Assembly: GCA_029948255.1 (NCBI GenBank)
Contig: JALIZF010001390.1
Span: forward strand, 1-64,000
From: Telmatactis stephensoni
Lineage: Eukaryota; Cnidaria; Anthozoa; Actiniaria; Isophelliidae
Length of the DNA: 64,000 bases
Direction of reading: 5' to 3'
In this document: positions 24,101 to 34,693 of the stretch, piece after piece
Numbering within the stretch: the first letter of the stretch is position 1
How the letters are laid out: each line of letters begins with the position of its first letter
Notes under the pieces: model-generated
What the model was told of the DNA's origin: nothing
The model's input: the letters and a program-made list of their open reading frames with translations, nothing else
Databases searched by the model: none
Position numbers and translations under genes: made by a program

Positions 24101-27100
24101 CTCGGTGAGTTTGATTGTAATGTAAGCTTATGTCTTGTTATCTGTTGTAAGCTTAATCGCTTATACAATTATTTGGATATGCATCTCCATTTCACCAAAT
24201 TTCTCATCAGTTGTTCGATCATGCAAAAATGAGATACTTTCTAAGAAAATTATAGCAAGCATATTTATATTTTTTCACCTACACACAGCAAGTTATTGAG
24301 TGTTTGTACTGGATCGGCCACTGTGCCAAAAGGCGAATATTCAAGAGTATTCAAGAACTGAATACGCCTTCGGAACTTGGGGTATTCTTGGATATTCGAC
24401 ACGGATAATATACGTAACGTATGGCAATAGTATTCATTTTGAATTCTTACGCATACGCTACGTATTTTATATTTCTGTGGTATTCGGACTTGCATATGTG
24501 AAGTATAAATATACCGAGATTTTCAACTCGTATACTCAAGATATCAGAAAATGAATATCCCTGCGGGACTTGAGATGTTGTCATATATTCTTGACGAAAA
24601 TTATACGCGAAGTATGGAAGGACGAATACTTATGCATACTTTGCATATTTTATATTTCTGTGGTATTCGGACTTGCATATGTGAAGTATCAATATACCAG
24701 AATTTTCAACTCGTATACCAAAGATATCAGTATAAGAATATTCCTTCGGGACTTGAGATATTATCATATATTCCTGATGAAAATTATAGGCGATGTATGT
24801 TATGGCGAATACTTATGCATACTTTTCGTACTACATATAACTAGATATGAGGATTTGCATACTTAAGGAATGAATATACCGGAATTTTTGGCAGGCATTC
24901 TTAAGCTATTTCGGAATGAATACTTGCTACACAACATATTATCTTGTATGCCAGTATTTTAATACAATATATATACATCATGCAATGATATGGATACACA
25001 ACAATCAAATTAACTTTTTCGTATCGTGCCTTCCAAAAGTATTTGATTTGTAATTACCAGTCCAAACAAACAAATCCAATCTTTTTCTATAAGCTGTCTG
25101 CATTGCATTTATAATATTCTCATTCACCTTGAAATCAAATAATTGATGTTGCATAGCTAAACAAGTTTGAGTTTTGATGCACTTTCAATCTTATTTACTG
25201 CATTAATTTTACACCATAATGAATTTACTTGAATAAATCCAAATTAATTTTAGTCTTAATACTTTGGAACTAACTTATGCAATAATACAAAAATGCATAA
25301 ATATTGCAAGCACTCCACATTGCAGACCATCATGAAGATCTCATGGTCACTCCCATGGTACTGCAAATTACAAAGATCATGCAACAATTTATACAGTCTG
25401 GTATTATTACATAAATAAAAAATGCCAAAACTGAATTATTACAAAGTTTAAGACTTAACATTAAAACATGGGAAAAACAAAAATAACAACAAAAGCAAAG
25501 CAAAAAATTCTTGTTGATCCTCAGATATCTAATGATTCCCAGCTCAATCTGAAGTGATCAATGCAATAATGCAGAAATATATAAATGTTTCAAGCACTCC
25601 ACATCACAGTCCAGCATGAAGATCTCATGGTCACTCCCATGGTACTGCAAATTACAAAGATCATGCAACAATTTATACAGTCTGGTATTATTACATAAAT
25701 AAAAAATGCCAAAACTGAATTATTACAAAGTTTAAGACTTAACATTAAAACATGGGAAAAACAAAAATAACAACAAAAGCAAAGCAAAAAATTCTTGTTG
25801 ATCCTCAGATATCTAATGATTCCCAGCTTAATCTGAAGTGATCAATGCAATAATGCAGAAATATATAAATGTTTCAAGCACTCCACATCACAGTCCAGCA
25901 TGAAGATCTCATGGTCACTCCCATGGTACTGCAAATTACAAAGATCATGCAACAATTTATACAGTCTGGCACTATTACATACATTGTAAACATAAAAATG
26001 ACCAAAACTGAGTGAATAATACCAAGGTTTAACTCATAACATTAAAACATGACAATCAAACAAAACAAAGCCAAAAACAATCTTGTTGGTGCTCAGATAT
26101 TCTCAAATGACTTCAAGCTCAATTGTAAATATAAAAATGACCAAAACTGAGTGAATAATACCAAGCTTTAACTCATAGCATTAAAACATGACAATCAAAC
26201 AAAACAAAGCCAAAAACAATCTTGTTGGTGCTCAAATATTCTCAAATGATTTCAAGCTCAATTTGAAGTGTTCTGCATGAAGGTCTCAATGGTCACTCCT
26301 AAGGAACTGTAAATTACAAAGATCATGCAACAATATATACAGCTAGGCATTATTACATAAATACAAATTGACAAAAAAACAAAAAATTCCAAGGTGCGAA
26401 GTCATGACATTCAATTGCAAATCAATTTAGTTGTTAAAAAATAAATCATTGCTATATTGTTATATAGCTATCATTTGTAGAATTTGTAGCAACTTTTAGT
26501 CATTTGACTTGTGCAACAAAGGTTGCATTTGTATTATGATATTAGAATGATTTTCATTAAGCTATGAAATACACTTTAAAAGCTTATTTAGTACTAGAGT
26601 GATTGCAGAAAACCTGTGAAATAGAAAATAGACTAACAGAAACTGGTAGACCTTATTTCATTTGTTTCCTTTTGTGTCTATTATACTATCACACCCTGGC
26701 TATTAGTTCTTGTTTCATAGGTTTTTTGCTCCAATTTTTGCTACTTTTCTCCAGTTCTTTTGTTTCATGTTGTATTTATCTGAAAAAATTATAATAATTA
26801 TTATGGCATATGCAAGTACTAGCTCTCACTGACATTTGACTACAGTAAAGTTCTTTTCTTGAAGGCTTTATTTGTGTAGCAGTGCCAGATTCAGTTGAAC
26901 TCCTTTTATACTGGTACTCTCTCCTTGAAGACTTTCCCTCATATATGATTTCCTTTCTTATAGCATTTAATTCTTCAGTTATCTTCTTTCTTTCCAAATT
27001 ATTTTCATTCTGAAGTATGCATCCTAAAAGCAAACATTTTATAGATATAAGATATGCAAAGTATCATTTTGAAAGATTTTGTATCTGGGTTAACAATCCA

Positions 27101-30100
27101 TGCAGACTGTGGCAAAATGCAAGACTCATGTATTCCAACACAACAACATGAATTCTTAGGTTACTCTACACTAGGTAAGGACAGTTAAAAGCAATTAACG
27201 AGGTGCTGTTACTCTCGTATTTTGGTAGGATTTCTTCAGCTAATAAAACAGACAAAGTCCTAAATTCATGTCAGTGTTGTATGTGTGATACAGTGAAAAA
27301 TTGGCGCCAAAAGCCCTCTATTGCTCTTCACAATCGATTACAGACGTCTACACCGAGAAAAACTTAACAAAAAACCCTTTGTCGTACGTACCTTTCTTTT
27401 ATCTTGTTTCGTTGTGTCCTTTTAGTAGTTTTTAGCTCCAACAGCAAAAGAAAACCATCCAACAACAACAACAACTGTTCTTAAAATAAATCTTTTCTCT
27501 TCGAATGAATTATTAGCCAGCGGTAAGTCAATTCAGCGGTCAACACACAGGAATCCCGTACATTTTTCACAATAAACCAATGAAAACGCGGTATTTGATC
27601 ACGTGGGTAATTTGAATGCTGTTACGTTGCTGTTTTGGGCGCTCGACATTTTGAGTAAACCGTTGAAAGTACAAGGAGATTAAGCGAATATTTTCTACAA
27701 AAATCTCTATTTTGAGCCTAAAATATGGCCTACATTAATCTCAAATTGAGGTAGAAAGATTGAGAAAGCTTTAATACGTGGTTGGAAAGAAGAACAAGCT
27801 TCATCAGAGTACAAATAGTCAGTTATTCTACTCTGAGGGAAGGGACGCCGACTGAGTCGCTGGTAAGTTGATAAGTATATTTGACCGAGATTAAGCTTAA
27901 TTTACTCTACAAAAAGTCAACTTTTAAACCTTCTTACAGGCAGGGAGAAGGTCATAAAGGACATCCTCTTAGGATGGCCATGTTTTGATTTCACTATGTC
28001 AGGAATATGATTGTTCTTTCCAGTAAATCAGCTCGGGTATAAATACATGTAGCCTGCACATTGAGTTGTGCTCTCGGTTGTGATTAATGTTTTTAAACGA
28101 AAAGATCTTAAAATATATACTTTTATATCTCCTTAGTTAAACTGGAGAATCTTGGATTGCGACTTTCAAAGCGAAAAGGCCAAAAAAGCTCAAGCATGGG
28201 ACTGAACCATTGATCAACGTCTATTTCTTGGAGGTGCTTCATACCGCTCTATTCGTACGTCAACTTGTCCTGTGGCTACATTGATTGCGAACAGTTGAGT
28301 GTAAAGGACACTATTAGACACATTTAAGAAATAGATTCAAGGTAGTAGTCTATTATCTATTACTGTTCAAATGTTTATACCGCCGTGTCAATTGATGTAT
28401 TTTATACCGTATTTTAATAAAACACATTTCAATGCTATGAATTTGTTTATAAATTTGTTTATTCTATTCATTATGTATTTGGATGCAGTTATAGGGGCTT
28501 TGAATGGGTAAATAATAAGGCTTTTGCAAAAAAATGCTTGAAAATCTACCGTATTTGGAGGGGATGTTGGGAGGAATACGTTGAGCATTCAAGAATATTT
28601 GTATAATACCAATGATATTCAGAGGGTAGTTCGATAAGAAGACGTCAGGGATTTCTAGTATTCAGGAATATTCGTAACATACGACTGAAATTCGGGGGAT
28701 GGTTCGCTAAGAAGACGTCAGGGATGTCTAGTATTCAGGAATATTCGTAACATACGACTGAAATTCAGAGGGTGGTTCGCTAAGAAGACGTCAGGGATGT
28801 CTAGTATACAGGAATATTCGTAACATACGACTGAAATTCGGAGGGTGGTTCGATAAGAAGACGTCAGGGATGTCTAGTATTCAAGAATATTCGTAACATA
28901 CGACTGATATTCGTACGGTAGTTCGTTAGGAAGAATTTGAAAATGTCTAATATTCAAGAATATTCGAAGCATCAACGAAACGAATTCAATAGAATACAAG
29001 AGTATGCGTATTTTGTACATCACGTCAGTCAAGAATATACGGGACGAAAATGGAAAAACTGGCTGGATTCGTACCGAGTGATTCTAGCATGACGTTGCAT
29101 CACTCGGACTTGAATACCATGGAATTTTTCTGAATACTTAAAGTATGCATGTCCATATTCAAGCATATTCTTCTCGAATATTTGCCTTTTTGTACAGTGG
29201 GCGTCGTTTTATCTTTTCAAAAATGTCCAAAGTTTATTCTAACATGAGGACTGCAGGATTCCGACCGCTCTGAGAACCAAATGCAATCAGATTTTTCCAT
29301 TTTTCTTCGGACCGGCCTGCCATATAATAATAAAGTTTATGTATGTACGTAGGTTGAGGTTGGAGGTGCAGACACCACTATAATACAGTCGTGTCTGTAT
29401 TTATCACCGTTTGCTTAATTACGCACCCCGTCAGACTAAAGTCTCGACTAAGAATTGGTCGGTAGGCTACCAAAAATCCAAGCAGAGGCGGAGATTTCAC
29501 CATTGGTATCTTAACACTTTGCTGGATTCAAGGAAACCTATCGGGAAACCAATTCCCAGTCAAGACTTTGTCTGGCGAGACGCGTAATTATGCAAACGGT
29601 TTCACGAACACCTCAACATTCTATTCAAGACAGACACCTGGCCCCATTCCTTGGCCGAATTGCATTTTATTGCTCTATTGTGTTCTGCTCGATCTGCCCT
29701 GTTCCACTTTTATTTTTGTTTTGTTTTCGTTTCGTTTCGTTTTTCCTACTCCTAAGAGAAGGGAGCTTTCTAAATGAAGTTGGGATTCCTGTGCTAAAGT
29801 TCAAAATATCATACTTATCAGCGATATCATTGTCATTCATGGCCAAAAATCCACCAATGTTCGTCAATCCGTTCTTCTTCGCTGACATAGTGCATCCATC
29901 ACCATAAGAGAATATCTCTTGTGAGATTTCTTTAGGAGTTTTGTACTCGTACCCAGGCTCTTTAGTCTTGATAAACCATGCGTTCTCTGCGAAGCGGCAG
30001 GCGTCAAAGAAAAGTGGTATGTCGTAGGCACGACAAACTTTGGATACGGCTTTGATGTTAGACATGCTCACGGCTGAACCACCTTATAGGGAAAGACAAT

Positions 30101-31502
30101 TCAAATTAGTGAAGCACTCTAGGCTACCGGCAGTCGTCCCGCTGTCTTGCGGGTGCCCCATTTTGCGGCGCGTGGTTTGAAGCGGCTGCATTTGCAAGCT
30201 ACGGTCTAGGGTGAGGAGATGTTTTTGGTAGGCTTAACTTAATCTGATCTAATTTTGAGCGAAGATTTTTTTTAATCTCTTAACTAGTTTGCTTTACCAG
30301 AATAGTAAGTCTTGAGAATTATGTTTTATTTCCAACCAAATCCATGCATGCCATGCATGGAAGGCTTCCATGCAATTCTTGCCAGATATTAATCAATGAA
30401 TTTTCATGAAATGTTGAACTGTGTATATAACGGATTTTCACTTTTCAGCGAACTACTTTTTTACTGTACATGATGTGGAAATGCATGATCATCATGTAAA
30501 TTCACCGTATTTGGTAACCGTGAAACCAGTTTTACTGGGATGAAACCGGTTTTACTGGGATGGACAAAAACTCGCGTACCATTAAATCAGTTTACATAGT
30601 TCAAGGTTCAGAACGAAATTATAAAGCCGTACAAACATGCAATTTTCAGAAGAGCGGTGGAAATCTACATCCACAAGCAAGAATCTATATTCGAGTCATC
30701 TTTTCTACTGTATTATGGATCACTTATTAGATTTTGGGGAGAGTGGTACTCACTTTTTTTTTTCTTTTTTTGATTCTTAATCCATTTATGTTTGATTTAT
30801 ATGATTTAGTTATAGCGCATTTGATCATTTCGCCGTGGAAAATGCGCTCTAGAAGCTGACAAAATTTTATTATTATCTAAAATGTCCGCCCGTATCCTAC
30901 CCCAAAAAGATGTACGTACCTAGAGCATTGTTTGTGATAGTTAATAACACCATTCGTACTTTCTCTCTCTGCTGACTTGATAACAATTTTTCAAGCCTCT
31001 CGACGTTCATGTTACCCTTAAATGGATGGTCAACACCATAGTCCATTGCCTCGGAAGAGGGGAAATTCACAGCAAAGGCGCCTTGTGCCTCAACATTGGC
31101 CCTTGTAGTATCAAAGTGAGCGTTGTTAGGGACTATATCGCCTGGGTCCAAAGCACATTTGAAAAGAATGCGCTCAGCAGCCCGGCCTTGGTGGGTTGGG
31201 ATCACGTGACGGTAACCATAGATCTCCTTGACAACGGCTTCAAATTTGTGAAAGCTACGCGAGCCTGCGTACGCTTCGTCTCCGTGCATCATCGCTGACC
31301 ACTGGTCGGAGCTCATCGCGCCTGTGCCGGAGTCTGTTAATAAGTCAATCATGATATTCTCTGATTTGACCATAAATGGATTGTAGAAAGCTTCTTTGAG
31401 ATGTTTCAAGCGCTCGTCGCGTGTCGTTGGTTTGATTTTCTCAATGGATTTGATGCGAAATGGCTCGAAGCTGGGAATGACTTGGTTGGCTTGCTTTTCC
31501 AT
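21147..31502 (-). CDS. Tryptophanase-like PLP beta-eliminating lyase (513 aa)
   Basis: Five exons join in phase: 30920-31502, 29815-30082, 22913-23114, 21906-22153 and 21147-21387 (1542 nt, stop TGA). The family cleaves tryptophan (or tyrosine) to indole (phenol), pyruvate and ammonia. Visible active-site features are [20 protein letters not shown] (Tyr78), [18 protein letters not shown] (Asp221, Arg224), the Schiff-base lysine in MSAKK (Lys264), [18 protein letters not shown], and [12 protein letters not shown]. Asp131 in FDTT, Leu388 in VRGGELG and His464 in LRHFT correspond to tryptophanase rather than tyrosine phenol-lyase. Bacterial enzymes are about 470 residues; the excess here is mainly a C-terminal Lys-rich tail of about 45 residues. 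The start is the first ATG in the 5' exon, just after a 3' splice site, so a non-coding or short upstream exon is likely. I see no broken frame. Confidence 0.9.
22270..22390. repeat. Fragment of C/G-ended repeat
   Basis: GAGGGGGGTTCTCCCCTATA, ATGCTATACGGG and GAGTACCC segments match the common theme of the poly-C/poly-G elements at 45511 and 55008. It lies in the intron between tryptophanase exons 3 and 4. Confidence 0.4.
23211..23364. mobile_element. Near-perfect foldback element
   Basis: The arms starting TTATTGACCGAGCGTGAGG are inverted copies over about 55 bases and then continue with few mismatches almost to the centre (GGTACGGACC / GGTCCGTAC). It is intronic, about 100 bp upstream of tryptophanase exon 3. 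Confidence 0.85.
24430..24890. repeat. ~180-bp subterminal tandem repeat of the CACTA element
   Basis: About 2.5 units, recognisable by ATTTTATATTTCTGTGGTAT at about 24463 and 24645, with motifs GCATACTT and ATATACC recurring. Confidence 0.8.
25311..26340. repeat. 284-bp tandem repeat inside the CACTA element
   Basis: GAAGATCTCATGGTCACTCC recurs at 25334, 25618 and 25902, an exact 284-bp period. The first two units are almost identical. Later units are rearranged, with a shorter unit of about 134 bp repeated from 25992 and 26126. Confidence 0.9.
26776..27040 (-). other. Candidate exon within the CACTA element, unrecognised
   Basis: An 85-codon minus-strand open frame begins right after a TTTTAG 3' splice site and encodes a charged, Lys/Arg/Glu-rich peptide ([18 protein letters not shown]). 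It might be a remnant of a transposon gene or captured host exon. No family is recognised, and it may be chance. Confidence 0.2.
28579..28990. repeat. 73-bp subterminal tandem repeat of the CACTA element
   Basis: Units beginning TCTAGTATTCAGGAATATTC start at 28653, 28727, 28800, 28873 and 28946. Each contains GGTTCG and AAGACGTCAGGG. Confidence 0.9.
29350..29650. mobile_element. MITE-like inverted-repeat element
   Basis: CCGTTTGCTTAATTACGC near 29409 and GCGTAATTATGCAAACGG near 29590 are inverted, as are GTCTCGACTAAGAATTGG and CCAATTCCCAGTCAAGAC. Outer arms are more diverged. It is intronic, about 165 bp beyond tryptophanase exon 2. Confidence 0.65.
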
Positions 31503-31871
31503 CTTTTGCACCTGAAAGAACACACGCGGTCAACGCCCTTACATGAAAATGTTGACATTTCTAGTTTCCTGTTCCTGTTTCTGTATCGCGCCGGAAGCGA
31601 TTAATTTTTTCGCGATCTAAAGTATGCACGTGATTAAGACTACGCCCACAATAATTTGAATTAAATTAAATTTGAAAACGCAATTGTTTTTGTACGGTTA
31701 TGCTTCTCGTCCGCACTAAAGTAGAGTGTTTTTAAATAGAAGGGTTTTAGTTTTTTCTTTTTTTCTTTTTTTTTTGAAAAACAATAACAACAACAACAAA
31801 ACAAGAGAAAAATAGCGCATTTTCAATGTGGAAGCGAAGACGGAGAAAAAGAAACATAAACATGAATGTTG

Positions 31872-32015
31872 TAGCCTGGTTTACACGAGCGACGGAAGCA
31901 GAAGCTTAAGCAACATACGCAGACTCAGTGATGCACTGCCCATTGACGTCTCTCACGAAATGCAACTGAGACTGCGTATATCGACTCTACCTCTGCTTCT
32001 GCGCTTGACAGCGAA
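31872..32015. mobile_element. Degenerate hairpin element
   Basis: GGAAGCAGAAGC... ATACGCAGACTCAGT at the left is inverted at the right (ACTGAGACTGCGTAT ... GCTTCTGCGC). The arms are partial, so this is an old MITE-like copy. Confidence 0.5.
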
Positions 32016-33495
32016 AAATTCGAAGCAAGTTCAATTTAGAATGTATGGAATGTTTTTAATTGTTTTTCCTTTTCCTTGAAATACAATAAGTGACGTTCGA
32101 ATTACAGGCTTGACTGAAAAATCAAAACCGCTAAGCATAAGAAAACCCCGTTTCACTGTGGAGAGCTACAAGAGGGAAAAGAAGGGTGTGTTTCCAATTT
32201 TGTGTGTGTGCAACGAAACATACAGTCAATCACATTAACGTTGTCCAGCTGAAAAAGACATTTTTTGTACAAAATCACGTGTCTAGTTAAATATTCGTTT
32301 CTTGCGTGAACTATTGTCCGTGCTCGTGGAATTCACAACTAGCTTGAGAGCCAATGAAAGCGAAAAACCTTTGCAAGCTCTTTCTAAACACGCTAGATCA
32401 GAATGATGAATATTTTATGAACCACGTGATATGATAGTTCGAAATGCCGCCTTTTTATCGGGCCGCGGACAACCGTTAATAAGATTGTCTGTGTTCTATG
32501 TACGTAAGCTTTCATGTCGTACTTAATTAGTTGAAGTCTCTTGTTTTTATTTATTGAATTATATCAACAGTGTCCGATGCATGGAGATAATGTCAATTTA
32601 TTCTACAAAAGTTGTGTTTTTGAAGTTGTAGTTGTTTTTGTTGCTGTTTTGGCATCGGGATCATTTCTAATTTTTTAGCCGAGGATCAATCAAATCTCGG
32701 TATTTTATATTCAAAAACTGAAATAAATAAAGGAAACAAAAGCAATATGAAGTGTCGACAACGGTAAATAGAAAGCGTGCGGTAATTGTGTAAATCACCG
32801 ATGTGCCTACAAATCTTGCACTAGTAGAGTGAATATATTTTGACCGTGAAAAATTAGAGTGATTGCAATAAATCCGTGAAATAAAATGTTAGCGTGTTAA
32901 TAGTTGACTAATAGATGCAAAAGAAAAGGTCTACTAGTATCTGTCATTATAATAACTATTTCAAAGTTTTTTTGCAATTCTCTAGTACGCATATTAGTTG
33001 GCAGTAGACTTTAAACCTATTTCTTACTTTTCATCAACTAGTACAAACTAGTCATCTTTCTTTCACGGGCGGTAAAAGACAAAAAGCTTATATCCTGATG
33101 TTTTTCAAACGCTCATGATCATCTCATAACACCTTGCGGAATTGTTTGTATGCACCCAATTTAATAAAGTTCGGCTAATGCTTTGTTATCTCAAAGGAAA
33201 ACGATTTTTGGGGAAAAACTGTCCCTGGTAGCTTGAGTGTGAATCGTATTCACGTTTGCCGAGATCTATTTCTGAGCGCCTTTCTTTTCGTGTTCAACCG
33301 AAATATCATCGAGTCATCCGTCTTTGTTTATTTGAACTACATGGAGTCCATCTTTTGTTTGTGTAGTTCCAGTTGCACTGATGTGTTTGCATTGATACAT
33401 CTGTGCTGCAATAAGTTAGCCCTGTAAATTTCTTCCTGGAAAACTCTTTTAAGTCTTTTCTATCTCTAAATTTGAGAAAAGGATGAATCAATAGC

Positions 33496-33677
33496 TAGGT
33501 TGCTATCAATCAGCTGTTGAATCTCATTATCTGCGTTGGCTGGAGGACGTCAAAAACCGATTAACTGGGGGTTAAAAACTTTCAACCATTAAGAATTCTT
33601 TTGAATCACGGCTTACAATTCAGCTGGTAAAATTTCCGCACGGGACGGGATATGACTTCCGTATTGATAGCAACCTA
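33496..33677. mobile_element. MITE-like element, TIR TAGGTTGCTATCAAT
   Basis: Perfect 15-bp inverted termini TAGGTTGCTATCAAT / ATTGATAGCAACCTA enclose 152 bp without coding capacity; CAGCTG also occurs near both ends. Confidence 0.65.
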
Positions 33678-34554
33678 TTTACGGCCACTTCATCTCCCAA
33701 GGCACTCCCTGACAAAGGTGTAAATTCTTGAAATGCATTCGTTTGCATTCAAAACAAAACCGCAAGAAATCTGGTTTTAAGCGTTCGTGCAGGGTAATGT
33801 AAATTGTAAAATGTATTTCTCCTAGTCTATGTTGTGTACCAAAACAAAACTCAGTACAGTCATTTGATGGAACCTTGAATTTATTGTTTCTAGCTTTGAA
33901 AAAGCAGTTTCACTGCAAAATTTTTCCAATTCTGGCATTAAAGTGCGTCCAAGATTTTCGACCATTTTCAGTGTTTTAAACTAACATTATAAACATTGCT
34001 TATACTCTTTAATGGCTTGTCCTGTGGGCGATCGGTTTAGCACTTTTATTAGGCAGACATCAAGTCACCTTTTCGTTGTCATTTGAAGTTCGTAGTTGTT
34101 ATTCTCAGAGTACAAGGGGTGCCTAAAGATTCATGACAATTTCAGAGCACTTTTAGGGGACACTTTTGACAGCCAGTCGTCCTCGCATTTCTACTCCGAC
34201 GATTTTTGTGGAACTCACTCAGCTTGAAGATTGATTAAATGTAGTTTGATTCCCTGTGTTTCATCCATTTATGCCAACAAAATTTTGATTTAGAGTGGGT
34301 CATTTCTAAACAGTGGGGTCGATCAGGTTTTGTTGAAATTACTCCAAAAATATTGCTCTTCAACAAAATCGCTTTAGACTAAATTGTAGCTGGATAATCG
34401 GAGTCAAAGTTCTTAAAAGACTATTGAAATTGAACGCGATTCTAAAACGTTGTGACCAAAAGTTTGTCAAGGCCGAATTCCTCCTGAATTGCAAATGAGT
34501 CACTTTAACCATTAAAACTTGGTTAGTGGAAATATTGAGGCTCGATCAAAACCA

Positions 34555-34693
34555 GGGCCCGGTTGTACGAAGGTCGGATAAAGTTATCCACCGGATAAGA
34601 GTTGTCCACTGTATAAATTTTGTATAGATTTTATCCGCTAGATAAGGATTTATCCGCTGCATAGCGCTATTCACCCTTCGTACAACCGGCCCC
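34555..34693. mobile_element. MITE-like element, TIR GGGSCCGGTTGTACGAAGG
   Basis: GGGCCCGGTTGTACGAAGG and CCTTCGTACAACCGGCCCC are inverted ends 139 bp apart. The interior repeats GGATAA/TTATCC motifs in both directions. Confidence 0.8.

Larger units (their letters stand above)
24319..29199. mobile_element. CACTA/EnSpm-type DNA transposon, non-autonomous
   Basis: The left end CACTGTGCCAAAAGGCGAAT and the right end (reverse complement CACTGTACAAAAAGGCAAAT) are inverted repeats, continuing into ATATTC. GGC flanks both sides (24316-24318 and 29200-29202), a 3-bp target-site duplication as expected for CACTA elements. Both subterminal regions are packed with GAATATTC-type motifs in tandem arrays, also typical of the superfamily. 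No transposase-sized frame is present. The element fills most of the second intron of the tryptophanase gene. Confidence 0.75.

Noticed and set aside
25311..26340. CRISPR-like array
   Set aside because: The repeats are contiguous 284-bp tandem units without short spacers, in a eukaryotic transposon.
21147..31502. Bacterial contamination as the source of the tryptophanase
   Set aside because: The gene has four phase-consistent introns, one over 6 kb with eukaryotic transposons, and lies between ordinary animal genes.
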